Part shown: one piece after another, positions 23,046 to 34,165 of the stretch
How the letters are laid out: the number at the start of each line of letters is the position of its first letter
How positions within the stretch are numbered: position 1 is the first letter of the stretch
Assembly: GCA_011037195.1 (NCBI GenBank)
Contig: JAAEAF010006666.1
Location: 111,132 to 175,131 of the forward strand
Length of the DNA: 64,000 bases
Source of the DNA: Triatoma infestans
Taxonomy: Eukaryota; Arthropoda; Insecta; Hemiptera; Reduviidae
Direction of reading: 5' to 3'
Notes under the pieces: model-generated
Seen by the model: only the letters and a program-made list of their open reading frames with translations
The model's database searches: none
What the model was told of the DNA's origin: nothing
Position numbers and translations under genes: made by a program

Positions 23046-23336
23046 TATGTTAGAATTTATTAGGACTTTGCAGGGAAATTTTGTTCGAAAATAATAAGGC
23101 AAAATGTCACTACTCTAAGGTCAACTTGAATCAGAACAGAATGAAGAAGAGAACTCGAGTACAGCGCTGAAAGAATATGGGCGGGGGCGCTTCTTAAGAG
23201 AAATGAAGCCCAAAAATTGTTGAAATTTCTCAATCAGTAATCTTTTTATAATGACTGCTGAAAGAAATAAATTCTAAAAACCAATATTTTGGAAGAATAA
23301 TGTTTTTAAGTCCAATTCCCAGGCCCTTATAATATA

Positions 23337-23830
23337 CAGTGAAAAATATTTAACACGAAACTGAGGGGACCGAAATATGTTTTCGTGTTAAACGATAAAA
23401 TAGCGGTTTGTTTTCGTCCCGATTTCTCTGCCATTGTACACGTAAAAAAATACGTTGATGTATTAAAATTACAAAAAAAAAACAACACAAAATTCACCGA
23501 ATTCGAAAACTAACTGAAATGGTTTGACAATGGCGGTGTGCCTTTACTTACTCAAAAACAGGCGGAAACCTAGCAACAATGGCAGCGAATGTTTATTTTG
23601 TTCCGTATAACGAAATAAAATAAACCAAAAAATCTGGGTAACGACTGTAGAAAACAGATATATATTTTTTTGGACCGAGAAGAGAAATTTTTCGTGTTAA
23701 GCGATATTTATTTCATGTTGAAAGAAAAAAAAATGTATGAAATTATACAATATTTTGTCGGGACCGCAGTATGATTCCGTGTTTACCGACTTTTCATGTT
23801 AAGCGTTTTCGTGTTAAACGTTCTTCACTA
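23337..23830. mobile_element. pogo/Tigger-like MITE
   Basis: Begins TACAGTGAAAAATATTTAAC and ends GTTAAACGTTCTTCACTATA. The ends are inverted (CAGTGAA against TTCACTA) and lie between TA dinucleotides (23335-23336 and 23831-23832). Inside, GACCGAAATATG, TTTTCGTGTTAAACG and similar strings recur near both ends, giving longer subterminal inverted repeats. A TA target and CAGTGNAA ends are typical of pogo-group Tc1/mariner elements. No transposase frame. Confidence 0.7.
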
Positions 23831-23994
23831 TATATGAATTTGTTATTCTCGCCCCTTGCTTGCATTAGCCCTATTTATTAAATACTCGAAAATTGAGAAA
23901 AATCAGAAGCATTGCACACGTCTTTGTTGTAATACCCTCATACAGTAGTATATTCATACTGTTGTAGCAATTTTAGAGAGTGCAGTTTATTTCT

Positions 23995-24095
23995 GGCTCT
24001 TAGTCTTCCATTTTCATGTAAAACACTAAGGTCTTCGGGTTGTGAATGGACCTTTCGCCCATATTGCTCTTCATTTCAAGACTCAGTTGGTCTGG
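23995..24095. repeat. Single arm of a hairpin-element family
   Basis: ACACTAAGGTCTTCGGGTTG, GACCTTTCGCCCATATTGC resembles the 19102 hairpin arm (ACTTAGGTCT ... TTTCGCCC). No opposing arm nearby. Confidence 0.4.
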
Positions 24096-24359
24096 ACAAA
24101 CAACTACTAACAAAGCAATATTTCCCGTAGTTTGATTTTAATTAAAATTTAGTCATCTCAATCGTCTTTTAAATACGCTTCTTCATCATCTACAACTTAT
24201 GAAGTGATTCAACCGACTATTTTTTACCAATTATTGTCCAATCTCAGAGATATTAAGATTGGAATTTTGACGCAATCAAATAGAATACTAAGCAAAATTG
24301 GGACGATATAAAATTAACACTATAAGTGCCGCAAACTGTACACACTATTTGTAAACTAA

Positions 24360-24700
24360 CTACAAAGTTCAATTACCAAGTAAACTTGTACTAAAGTTCA
24401 AAGAAAATCAAGCCATTTTCATTTTTAGAAAAAAAAGTAAATCAACATTTTGTCAGATTGGTGACCAAAGTATCTTATCGGCAGACTACCATTGTGATTG
24501 CTAAATGGAATATCAAGTTTTGAACTTTCCCGCAATTTGTCAATTTTGAATTTATTCTGTACATGCACAGACATATAAACACGTATACAGACAAAATTTC
24601 CTCAAATAATGAATTTTACTTCCGGTGATAATTAAATTTCGGAAATTTGACAAGGTCGCAACTCTACTTCCTCTTTTACCTTTAAGTAGAAAATGTAAAT
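24360..24700 (-). repeat. Family A repeat, 5' half
   Basis: GTTCAAAGAAAATCAAGCCA, ATGGAATATCAAGTTTTGAA, ACTTCCGGT at 24618 and GACAAGGTCGCAACTCTAC with CTTCCTCTTTTACC. The terminus is eroded near 24690. Confidence 0.65.
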
Positions 24701-25189
24701 ATTTCCTTAAAAAAATACTTGAAAGAACATTTTTTAACAATTTGTTTTTTTTTTTTGTTTTTAGCAAAGGTGAAATCAATTCAATGTTAAAAAATAAATA
24801 ATTTCGAAATATTATTCTATTTAAAATTACACTATTTTGTTTACAAGTTAAAGGTTACAATTTTTAGTAAACCTTGATATATATATTTATTACAAGAAAA
24901 AATTGAGTGATTCTTTGAAAATACAAATTAATGGTCAACATAATTAAAAAATTGACACTAAACTGACAGACAAAAATAATTGTCTGATAAGATTAAATAA
25001 CAATAGAAATGACTCATTTCAAATAATAAAGTTGTCAAAAAAAAAAAAAAAATAGTGAGTAAAATATCAAAATTTAATATTAAAATTTTTTAATGTAAAA
25101 ATAAATATATATAAACAAAAAATAAAAACAAACTTACACATTTCAAGTAATCCAAATGTTTATTGTGTTTGTTTAACACTCTAGTTAAA
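24701..25189. other. AT-rich stretch, no feature recognised
   Basis: Very AT-rich with several A runs. Confidence 0.4.
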
Positions 25190-25440
25190 TTACGTGAATA
25201 CGTCAACGTACGCGAAATGGATACGGCCAGTGCTCGCGTTAACACTACCATCCACACCGTTCAACAGCCAAAGTAATACTAATAAAATACAAAACACACC
25301 AGGTTAAAGTATTATGTGGAGTGAAAGCCGGGCGGGACTCCCCGGCAGGGGTAATACCTTGTAGGGAGGGAACTTTATATTATTACAAGTACGCGCCGCC
25401 GGGACGAACGTTCACGGGACTAGCCGAACAATGTCGAACT
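25190..25440. other. CpG-rich island of unknown function
   Basis: Strongly higher GC and CpG than its surroundings (GTACGCGAAATGG, GAAAGCCGGGCGGGACTCC, GTACGCGCCGCCGGGACG). No tRNA, rRNA or transposon motif recognised and no long open frame (a 65-codon frame starts at 25321 but runs into AT-rich sequence). It could be a promoter or first exon of an unseen gene, or the core of a young unclassified repeat. Confidence 0.4.
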
Positions 25441-25754
25441 AGATTACTTGCTAATTTTTTGCTGTTTTTATTTATTTTTTTACTTAATCCATTCATTATT
25501 ATGGTATATTATAAATAAATACACGAAGAAAAAGTTGATTGGCTTAAAAGGAAATTAAATAAAAGTTACACAAAAAAAAAGAAGTACCTACTACATGAAT
25601 TATTGTCAAGGACGAAAATTCTTTTAGAAACATGTTTAAACCTGTACACTGGTGTGGAGGAACAAATAATATGTATTATATGTGAGGAATTTTAGTATTT
25701 TATAAATACATGTAAAAATACCAGAGGATAATTAATCCATTTATTTATTAATTA

Positions 25755-26240
25755 TTTTAACTTTCTCTTCAGTGATGGTAAAAGCAAGTATTTATTGCTA
25801 TCGTCTCAACTTTATGTCATTGAATTTTCACAGGAAATATATGTTTGAAGTCACTTGAAAGACGAAGTTTTCTATAAATCCAACAATCGAAAGTATGACC
25901 TAATTGAATGTTTTTATCTACACACATAAATACCTATCACTTTTATTTGAATTATTTTCCCTGGGGAGCCGGGGGGGGGCAGTAATCCGATAATTGTAAG
26001 TGCGACTTTACAGAATATGTTTTTGAGGTTTTTTGGAATTTTTCAGAAAGGCTACAACGATTTTCTTTAAACTAGGAATGCAGCGCTGCTAGATGGAGAC
26101 TTACCTTCTTTTTTTAAAAAATTTTATTCTGTAAAAATTGATTTTAGAGTAATATTGGGAGGTCTGTCGGTTACATTCAAATTTAAATTTGCACAAGCTT
26201 TCTTGGTTTTGTCATGGAGCGCTCCATACAAGTCCGCTAA
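25755..26240 (+). repeat. Family A repeat, decayed, variant module
   Basis: TTTCTCTTCAGTGATGG start, ATTTTCACAGGAAATATATG, an eroded module start (AATTGTAAGTGCGACTTTAC) and GGCTACAACGATTTTCTTTA. The tail 26155-26220 (GGTCTGTCGGTTA, TTTAAATTTGCACAAGCTTT) matches, inverted, 21400-21470 in another copy, so both share a variant subfamily module. Confidence 0.65.
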
Positions 26241-26495
26241 GGTGTGTATACACTATAATACTGACCTTATTTTATAGCCAACCCAACTAACTAAACATTG
26301 TTGAAGATTGTAATTTTAATGTATTTCATTAAATTCAATAAATGAGTACATAAATTACAAGACAAAGTCATGCAAGCGTTACCTACCAGATTTTATTTAT
26401 ATTATCAGATTACTAGCTTTGCCTATCCCAAAGAAAGAAGCAGACCAGCCACTTCTTTCGGGATCCTGGTGCAAATACTTAGGTATCTTAACAAT

Positions 26496-26925
26496 AACAC
26501 TTGCCCGCAAGGAGTATCTGTTGCATGCAGTAACTTGGAGTTATCACAGCTCAGTATTCCCATACACTTCGTCAGAACGGTACACAATACACATAAAGTA
26601 CATACACTCTGTCCTTTGCATACAAGACAGTACACAAACTAGAGTCACCGTCCCCAGTTAACTGGCTTATGCTCAGTTAACTAAAGGGATTAGCTCAGTG
26701 GTAGCGAGCTGGACTAGCATCACGGAGGTCCCGGGTTCGAATCCAGCATGCTGTCCTTAGATTTTCTCTTCCTAGGAGCCTCTACAGCTCACTATCCGGT
26801 GATGGGCAGTGTTGTCTATACCTAAAGAACATTGTTCGGAGGCCAGCAGTGCACTGAGAAGGCTCCGGGGGCCAAATAGATCTTTCATGTCCCAGTGCAA
26901 TAATCCCCTATGACAAATCTAGGAG
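26496..26925 (+). repeat. Ala-tRNA-like SINE, long subfamily
   Basis: Begins near CCCGCAAGGAGTATCTGTTG. The tRNA-like core is at about 26690-26755 with intact boxes (TTAGCTCAGTGG and GGTTCGAATCC), and it ends AATCCCCTATGACAAATCTA. The intact B box makes this the best-preserved Pol III promoter among the long copies. Three overlapping open frames in it are repeat-derived. Confidence 0.88.
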
Positions 26926-28374
26926 GATTATATTTTATTTAGGAAACAAAAGGGGATCCTTAGTAGCAGGGAGCTAATTATTCAGATTATTCAGAAAAAA
27001 AAGTTAATTCAACGAAACATCTTCGCCTGATTCCTTTTTTCAACCTTAATTTTTTGTATCACGTCACAAAAATGAATGAAGTTAAAGAAACTTTAATTTC
27101 TTAACATTATGACGAGTAAAGTTTCATGAAATGTAAGAAATTTGTGAAATTATAGTCAAGGTGTTGGTTTAAACATCGCAACCAATCACGACGAAGGCCT
27201 TCAAAATTCTACCCTTTTAAGAGCTTTGCTTGGTTATTAAAGATGATTATCCGCATGGCTGAAAAACAACCAACATCATTTCGTGCAGAAAATCATAATT
27301 TTATAATAAGAATCCACTAATCGGCAAAATAAATTAAAAGTTGCAGTTTTTTTTTTTTTTTTTTTTTGGTAGAAATATTATTTTTCTAATTTAAACAGAA
27401 AATAATTTAATAAATTTAAAAAAAAAAAAATTACAAAATAAAACGAAAAAATATAAATATTTCAGAATTCTGTTTATCAAACATTTCATTGTGAACATCA
27501 TTTTTGATAAGACACACATTTATATTTAAAAAAATACTAACATCGCCATGTTTCTTACAAATTCAAGTAAATATTATGGTTAAAGATGCTTGTAAAGACA
27601 ATTTTAAGTAATTTTATTTTATTTTTTTTCAAAAAAGATATTTAATGCACTAAAATTTTTATCTAAACAAATTACACCACTTACAAGTATCTACTGCGAT
27701 TGTGACAAATACTGATAACTGATTTTCAACAGGTATCTTGTCTTTTGAGGTTCTCTGGGTATGAAAAAGATGTTTTATGGGTCTTTTCTCTTTCTTTCTC
27801 TCACAAAAGTATATCTATTCTGTTTTACTGAATGTCGCGGATAACATGCGAAGGTTTCAGTCAAAATCATCTCATAAATACTGTTTCTCAAAATCATCTC
27901 ATTAAATCGTTGAATAAAGACGGTTATTAGACAAAATTTAGTGAAGAAAGTTCAACATTCACACACAAGTGAATTATAAAATATTTTCTCTCACTAGTGT
28001 GTGAAAGTAACATTATTCAACTCCAATTAGCCCGACATCTAGCTGCAATACGCGAAAACAAGATCAAAACAAATTCCAGATACAGAAGATTTGAGGTTTT
28101 ATCAAACCGAACAGGTTATAGAGAGAGAGGGAGGGAGTATTTGACTTGAATTAAAATACATTCTCAGTATTTGCACTTTTTCACACTTTTTTATACTCAA
28201 ATAAATTAACAACCAATTTAATACAATTGCAGAAAAAAATGTAATATTTAACTCATGAGCGAAGCATTTTTTAACAACTCTCGTCCAGTTTGTTTTAATT
28301 TTTTGCGATTTTCTAAAAGAAACAGCTACTACGAGTTTCACTAAGAGCACCATACTGACTATTCATTTGTATTA
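26926..28374. other. AT-rich stretch, no gene seen
   Basis: Contains T20 near 27347-27367 and A-rich runs. Nothing assignable. Confidence 0.4.
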
Positions 28375-28500
28375 CTTTTATATGAATCAATTTTTCCGGG
28401 AAATTTTATTTTTGCGGGATCTGCGGTGTGCGAAAGCATAACGTTTAGGTCTTCCTCAAAAGTGCTACGACAATATATTTTACTGTTACACCACCTTATT
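28375..28500 (+). repeat. Family A internal fragment
   Basis: TTTTTCCGGGAAATTTTATT and TCTTCCTCAAAAGTGCTACG, mid-module landmarks. Confidence 0.5.
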
Positions 28501-28559
28501 AATATTTAAGAACTATTATATCGATGGATGGGATGGGATCCATTGAATATACTATATAA

Positions 28560-29545
28560 TGGGTTCACAATGCTGTATAACATCTGGGATATTTTATCTG
28601 TCGTAGCATGTTTATTTTATTTTATTTTATTTTTGAAAGGCTGACCCGTTTTGGATTCTCATCCATCGTCAGAATAAAGCTATCAAGTTCCTGTGGGGAT
28701 AGTTGACTTCAATTTTGTGTTATATCACGCTTAGTGCGGCTGGTATGGGTACCGGGACACAAGGGGATAAAAGGTAATGAGCTAGCCGACCAACTGGTCA
28801 GGAATGGAGCGAACACACCATTCTGTGGGCCGGAACCTGTTCCGGGATAGCCAAAAGTATGGCGAGGGCGTCTCTGAGGGTTTGGGCTCGGAGAGAACAT
28901 AGTCGCCACTGGAGGCTAAGCACTGGGGCAAAACACGGCAAAATGGTTATGCCAGGTCTGTATAAGAGAAGAACCAGAGAAACCCTGGGTTTAAGCAGGT
29001 ATCAGATTTGTCTGATAGCAGGCCTGTTTACAGAGCATAATATGTTCAAAACATGATATGCACAAGGTGGGGTTAATTGAGTGGGAGTCCTTGTGCAGAC
29101 TATGACAAAAAAAAGGAGGAGACGGCCTCTCACCTGTTGTTTGATTGTGTCGCAATCGGCAGATTGTGGTTTGAGATCTTTGGCACTTTGAGATCGGAGG
29201 ATATCGTACTGCAAGAAGGACTAGTGGGGAAGGTCCTGGACTTCATGAAGAGGGGAGGATTCCTCTACTAGACATTGGGGGTTTGACACACATAATAAAC
29301 CTCAGTGGGTAGGCTGCAGTGTCTGGGTTGGAGTCTCATCCCCTTAAGACATTCTAAATTCTACATCACGCTTCACAATTGCTGATTGGATTCCACCATT
29401 GCAATCACCAAGTGTGATGCGTGACAGAAACCTAAAGTTGAAGTCAACTATTCCATCCAGAAATTTGATTAACCATATTCTGACAATGGATGAGACTCCA
29501 AAAACCGGTCAGCAACAACAAAAATAAGCATGCTTATAGTTCCAA
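28560..29545. mobile_element. Long-hairpin element split by a non-LTR fragment
   Basis: Left arm 28560-28728 (ATGCTGTATAACATCTGGGA, TTCTCATCCATCGTCAGAAT, GATAGTTGACTTCAA, TATCACGC) is inverted at 29412-29545 (GCGTGACAG, TTGAAGTCAACTATT, TTCTGACAATGGATGAGA, AATAAGCATGCTTATAG). It is the same family as 22815-23045. The arms are separated by ~680 bp of non-LTR coding remnant, so the loop was a landing site. Confidence 0.7.
28729..29411 (+). pseudogene. Non-LTR retrotransposon fragment: RNase H end and zinc knuckle
   Basis: From 28740 the plus strand reads WVPGHKGIKGNELAD, the signature of the RNase H domain of I/R1/Jockey-type polyproteins, followed by NGANTPFCGPEP. Downstream come GKMVMPGL and LSRYQICLIAGLFTEH (linker before the knuckle) and EETASHLLFDC with WFEIFG (end of the knuckle). 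Frames change several times and stops interrupt it, so it is a dead 5'-truncated copy. It lies between the arms of a hairpin element. Confidence 0.8.
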
Positions 29546-29895
29546 AAAAACGGTGGGTAAAATCCCAAAAGGCGCCCGGTGCCTGGTGCCTTCTCACCGT
29601 TGGATTCCTCACTGGGCATTGTGGTTTAAGGAGACATCTCTATATAATGGGACTTGTGCCTGACCCTTTTTGTAGAGTTTGTGAAACTGAGGAGGAAACA
29701 CCCATGCATTTGATGACGAATTGTTTGGGTTGTGAGTAGATTAGGTTTAGGACCTTCGGCCGGAATAGGATGTCGGTAGAGGATCTTAAGCTGTGTCCTT
29801 TTAAGGTTTTGGTCCGATTTGTTCGGTCTGTTGTGAAACTTAGATGGTTAAAACCTGGGCCTGGATTTTCATTCTAGTCCCAGTGGTAGGTATTC
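29546..29895 (+). pseudogene. Non-LTR retrotransposon C-terminal fragment
   Basis: The plus-strand frame contains GFLTGHCGLRRHL and CRVCETEEETPMHLMTNC, the same C-terminal block as at 12149-12663 (minus) but better preserved. An additional stop follows at 29738, yet the coding-like pattern (GRNRMSVEDLKLCPFKVLVRF) runs on. It follows a hairpin element immediately. It is a separate copy from the fragment at 28729, because the motifs overlap in protein position. Confidence 0.8.
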
Positions 29896-29979
29896 TTTAG
29901 GGGCGGCTATATGGGCCCGAGGGGGCTTTGGATAGCGTAGGGTTTACTTCCCTCCCCATTTGGGAATAATAATAATAAA

Positions 29980-30140
29980 ATCCCAAAACTATTCAATCTA
30001 TTGCTAAAATTTTTCAAACTTGCAGAAAATCGGTAAACCGGAAAGTGCGAATTATTGCATGTTTTTTTTTTTTTTTTAGCCATTTTCTCGTAACCGACTT
30101 CAAAGAATTTTTTTTTAATTAGGATTTTTCTCAAACTTGA
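29980..30140 (+). repeat. Family A module start
   Basis: TTTTTCAAACTTGCAGAAAA, TCGGTAAACCGGAAAGTGCG and CCATTTTCTCGTAACCGAC match the module boundary, with one extra A in the ACCGGAAGT motif. Confidence 0.6.
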
Positions 30141-30361
30141 GGTTTCCTCGGACCAATTATCCTACTATAACTACCAAAACATACACACAACCTACACTCA
30201 CTATATACAACATATATTTTATACTTTAGATTTTTTTTTTTAACAATATTAATTGTAATCTTCTACTGATTATAATCGTAATGCATTTACGAGAAATTTG
30301 TTTTACAGGGGAAGCTACACCGTTAGGCCTCCTCTACCCCAAGGGCAACCAAATATGGTAA

Positions 30362-30461
30362 TTTTTTTTTTTTTTTTTAATGGCGCGTCCACATCTATGT
30401 CATTGGCGCCCGGTGCCTTCTCACCGGACAGTGAGCTGTAGAGGCTCCTATGAAGAAAAAA
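30362..30461 (-). repeat. SINE 3' fragment, poly(A) subfamily
   Basis: T17 (poly(A) inverted), then GGCGCGTCCACATCTATG, GGCGCCCGGTGCCTTCTCAC and GGACAGTGAGCTGTAGAGGC. The tRNA-like head is missing and a middle segment is deleted. Confidence 0.8.
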
Positions 30462-31261
30462 TACTGATTGTAATAATTATATCAATTTAAAAAAAAAATT
30501 GTCTATATCAGATTTGTTATTTTCATAATCCATATTAAACATTTTTGAATGGCTGAATAATATTCATAGATTAAGCTTTATCCATGTTGGCTACATTCTT
30601 CAACAGCTTTGGCAAACAATAAACTGATCCCATTGGTGATCAATACCCGGCAGGAAATTGACAGCCCAATTAATCTCGCTTTTACAATAGTAATCCTATT
30701 TCCAAATCACCTACAAACCGGCCATTCCACTCCACTTACTGTATATTGTCATCATTGTCCGATTATTCTCAAAGCAATGTCCACTAACTACCAGTTATAT
30801 TTGGTCGTGCCGCATAGTTGATTAAATAATTTAATCTTTCATTCGATTTTGTTAATTGAAAAAAAAAAAAAACTCTGTTGAGTAAAATATCTTGTTCGGA
30901 CAAGTTTTTTAAACTCAGGTTAAAGCTTTTTCACTTTAGATACTACATTTTTTTCCAATAAAATATTCGCAATATTGAAGATTTTATTTCAACCAAAATA
31001 TTAGCACAAATAAAGTGGAAATTTAAACTTCAAAGCAGTGATTCCCAGTGAATTCAGTTTAAGATTTACCTTGAGTAGTTACTAACCTTAAGATAGTTTG
31101 GAATACGTGTTTGAATCAAACTCATCTTATTGGGTTCTTGAGTAGCAAATTAAGTTATCTACGAGGTTCATCCATTAAAGTAAAGAGGAGACAAATGTAT
31201 CAAATTATATTAAATATATCAAATAATTTATCACTTTTCTCATTCATCTATTAGTTTCTAC
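30462..31261. other. No feature recognised
   Basis: AT-rich. A less skewed stretch at 30600-30820 holds a 70-codon frame with no recognisable domain. Confidence 0.4.
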
Positions 31262-31402
31262 TTTTTATTTTCTCTTACTGTTAATAAGAGGAAGTACTGG
31301 ATTCGTGTCAAATTTTTGATATCGAGTTTTCACCGGAAATATCCCCAAAAAGGGGTTTTTAACAATCAGTCTGTGTGTGTCTTTTTCACACTAGACTTTT
31401 TT
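31262..31402 (+). repeat. Family A internal-deletion derivative (~140 bp)
   Basis: Keeps the 5' end (TTTTCTCTTACTG, TTAATAAGAGGAAGTACTGG, AGTTTTCACCGGAAATATCC) as far as TCAGTCTGTGTGTGTC. It then jumps directly to the 3' end TTTTTCACACTAGACTTTTTT. All modules are missing. Confidence 0.7.
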
Positions 31403-32084
31403 TTTGTTTTGTTTAATGCATTAATGCATGACTATATTTCAAACAAGGCCATATATAAAGCTATTAAATTTCCATTTACTATTTTTCAAGACTATATGCG
31501 TGACATAGACATATTTTGCTTGAACACTAGTAAAAGTAATTTAATTAATACTAGGGTTCCATTAGGCAAATAAGCCAGAGTAATACGTATTTACCATTCT
31601 CTTCTATATGGTTTAGTCTATTAAACCCATTTACAAAATATCTTATAACATTAAAGGGATTGAAATGCAATTCTTTTGTTTATAATTATTGTTAATTGTT
31701 ATTATAAATAATAAACAAATATTTGATAGAATTAAATAAACGCTAAATTCTCCAAAGTGCAAATGAATAAAAAAAAATAAAAAAAACATAATTAAAGAGG
31801 GAATCTCTTGAATTTGTATTCGTTAATTTTTGCAGAGATTTACATTCGCCAATTAAAATAATATTTTAAAAGATTATCGTTTTTAAAGTTGAGAGAATGA
31901 CATATCGTTTATTTTTAATTTTTATTTTTGTAATCAGAATTTTTTTTTTTTTTTTAATTTTACTTTTGAATGTAATTATTTATTTCATTAATTTTATCAA
32001 GTTTATTTGTTGAATCATCATAATTAGGAATATTCTTCTTCTTCTTCTTCTTCATTGCATCTTAAATTCTCGCTTATTTTTCTC
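31403..32084. other. AT-rich stretch, no feature recognised
   Basis: Simple runs and (CTT)n at about 32036-32053. Confidence 0.4.
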
Positions 32085-32500
32085 AAAATATAAATCTAAT
32101 AAGAAGTGAATTTTTTTTATGTTTCTAGTTAAATTTTCGTATCGAGTTTTAACCGGAAATATAGTATGTATTTGTGTCAGTTATGGTCAGCATAACCCAA
32201 AAAATGAAAAACCGCAGAAAATTCAAATTTCACATTTCGTTTTAAGTTTTACCAATGGACCACACAATAAGGTTTTTGTTAAAATAAGAGAACCGGAAGT
32301 TCCACTTTACTCAATGCATTTTCCATTTTTTTTTTATATTTTCTCGAAAACGGCTCCTACGATTTTCTTTAAACTTGTTATATTAATTACCCATAACCGA
32401 CACATACAATTTTTATTTTAAAAAAATTTTGTCGGAGAAAATTCATTTAAGAGGGGCTTTGGTGGGAGGGGTAGAATCATGCTTTCAGAAGGTGGGATTT
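32085..32500 (+). repeat. Family A repeat, 5' half
   Basis: ATCGAGTTTTAACCGGAAAT, CAGCATAACCC, AAAAACCGCAGAAAATTC, ACCGGAAGTTCC at about 32290, CGGCTCCTACGATTTTCTTT and TCGGAGAAAATTCATTTAAG. Runs into the next same-strand copy at 32531. Confidence 0.75.
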
Positions 32501-32530
32501 CAGTTAATTGTATCATATATCTATGTAGTA

Positions 32531-33497
32531 TTAATTACTCCTAGTAAGATGAAGTATTGTAATCGTGTCAAATTTTCGATATCGAATTTTCACCGGTAAT
32601 GTCCGTTTTGAGGTCCTCTGAGTCCCAAAAAGTGGTTTTTAGCAAATGGTATGTGTGTGTGATGTGAACAGTATAGCTCAAAAACGAAAAACCGTAGAAA
32701 GTTGAAACTTGATATTACGTTTAGGTTTCACCATAGGAACTGACGGTGCGTTATCTGTCAAAATTCCTCAACCGGAAGTACCACTTTACTTGTTTTTTTT
32801 TTTTTTTTTTACATTTCTGCGATTTTCTCAAAAACGGCTGCGACGATTTTCATTAAACATCGTATATCAACTACACATACCTAAAGAGCTACAACTTTTA
32901 TTTGAAACATTTCTCCGGGAAAATGCATTTAAGGGCACTTTCCTGGGGGAGAGGTGGGGTTAAGTTCTCATCTTAACTGCTATTTCAGTTTATTAGACAA
33001 TTCTGTCATCTAAATAATGTTAATTAGAATTAAATCGAGTTAAATATGTTGTTGAAATTCCTAGTTTGAAAAAAATCGAATAACCGGAAGTGCGTTTGTT
33101 TTAACACTTTACTAAATGATTTTTTTCACTTTTTCGCGATTTTCTCAAAAATAGCTACGACGATTTTCTTGAAACTTCAAATAGAAACTAAACATGCAAA
33201 GATGTACATCTTTTATTTAAAACATTTCTCTGGGAATATTCATTTAAGGGCATTTTCACGGGAGGGATGGGGTTACAGCTTCCTCTAAAGTGGATTATAC
33301 AATTCTATCATCCAAACAAAATTAATTAGAAATAAATCGATGGCCAAAATTCAAGTTTTAAGAAAATTATTAAACCGGAAGTGCGCTTTTACTGAACAGC
33401 TTTTTCAGTTTTCGACGAATTCTTCAAAATTGGTGCACAAATTATAAAATTTGTTAATTATAATTTTGAGACAGGAGTAAGAATGTTTCACACCAGA

Positions 33498-33500
<3 letters not shown>
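32531..33500 (+). repeat. Family A repeat, near full length
   Basis: Complete order of landmarks: CTCCTAGTAAGATGAAGT, CACCGGTAATGTCC, GGTATGTGTGTGTGATG (GT tract very short), AAAAACGAAAAACCGTAG, ACCGGAAGT at 32768, 33070 and 33372 (three module starts ~300 bp apart) and GGAGTAAG joined to AATGTTTCACACCAG. The 3' hairpin has lost one arm through a ~16-bp deletion, so it may be unable to mobilise. Confidence 0.85.
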
Positions 33501-33504
<4 letters not shown>

Positions 33505-33528
<24 letters not shown>

Positions 33529-33717
33529 AGGCGCGTCAACATCTATGGTCATTGGCGCCCGGAGCCTTCTCAGTGCACTGCCGGCCGCCGGACAGTGTTT
33601 TCTCATTACAGACAACATTGTCCCTCACCGGACAGTGAGCTGTAGAGGCTCCTAAGAAGAAAAAAATCTAAGAGTAGCACAGCTGGTCTCGAACCCGGGT
33701 CCTCCGCGTGAGAATGT
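33505..33717 (-). repeat. Ala-tRNA-like SINE, poly(A) subfamily
   Basis: T run, then GGCGCGTCAACATCTATGGT, GGAGCCTTCTCAGTGCACTG and CTCGAACCCGGGTCCTCCGC. The B box is intact on the minus strand, while the 5' half of the tRNA-like head is missing. Its poly(A) end lies in the T run that closes the preceding family A copy. Confidence 0.85.
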
Positions 33718-33719
33718 AG

Positions 33720-34165
33720 TATTAATTAATTTAAAATGAAATATGGTGCCAAAAATTCGAGTTCTCGAAGAAAATCAATTCTCCAAAAATTCAACATTAC
33801 TGAACAGATTTTTCAGTTTTTTTTGTTTTAAACAGTTTTCGGAATGAATTTACGTATTTAAGGATTTAAGAGGTTTTTTTTGGGTGGGGGAGGGGAGAAG
33901 AGGAGGTTATGCTTTCCTATAAAGTGTTATTTCAATTTATTTATACTACACTCTAATATTATATAATATTAATTGAATCAAATGTATCGCCGAAATTCCA
34001 AATTTAAGCGGAACTAAAGAGTTTTTCATTTTTTCTGAGACTTTCTCCATAAAAATAGTGACGTGTTTCACTAAACTTGGAATACTAACTATAGAAACAG
34101 AGCTCTATCACTATTGTTTGAAATTTATCCGAGAAAACGTATGGTACAAAAAGATCTAGTGTTGC
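33720..34165 (+). repeat. Family A internal modules
   Basis: AATTCGAGTTCTCGAAGAAA, TTACTGAACAGATTTTTCAG, GGGGAGGGGAGAAGAGGAGG, TGCTTTCCTATAAAGTG and GAAATTCCAAATTTAAGCGG. Module order is kept but the ACCGGAAGT motifs are eroded. Confidence 0.65.

Noticed and set aside
26370..26661. Overlapping 70-90 codon frames on both strands
   Set aside because: They coincide with the SINE 5' module, and equivalent frames recur in other SINE copies.
29571..30430. Shared GGCGCCCGGTGCC string between the non-LTR fragment (29571) and the SINE tail (30407) as evidence of a SINE/LINE partnership
   Set aside because: The shared string is ~14 bp and lies in the LINE coding region, not its 3' end, so coincidence is likely.
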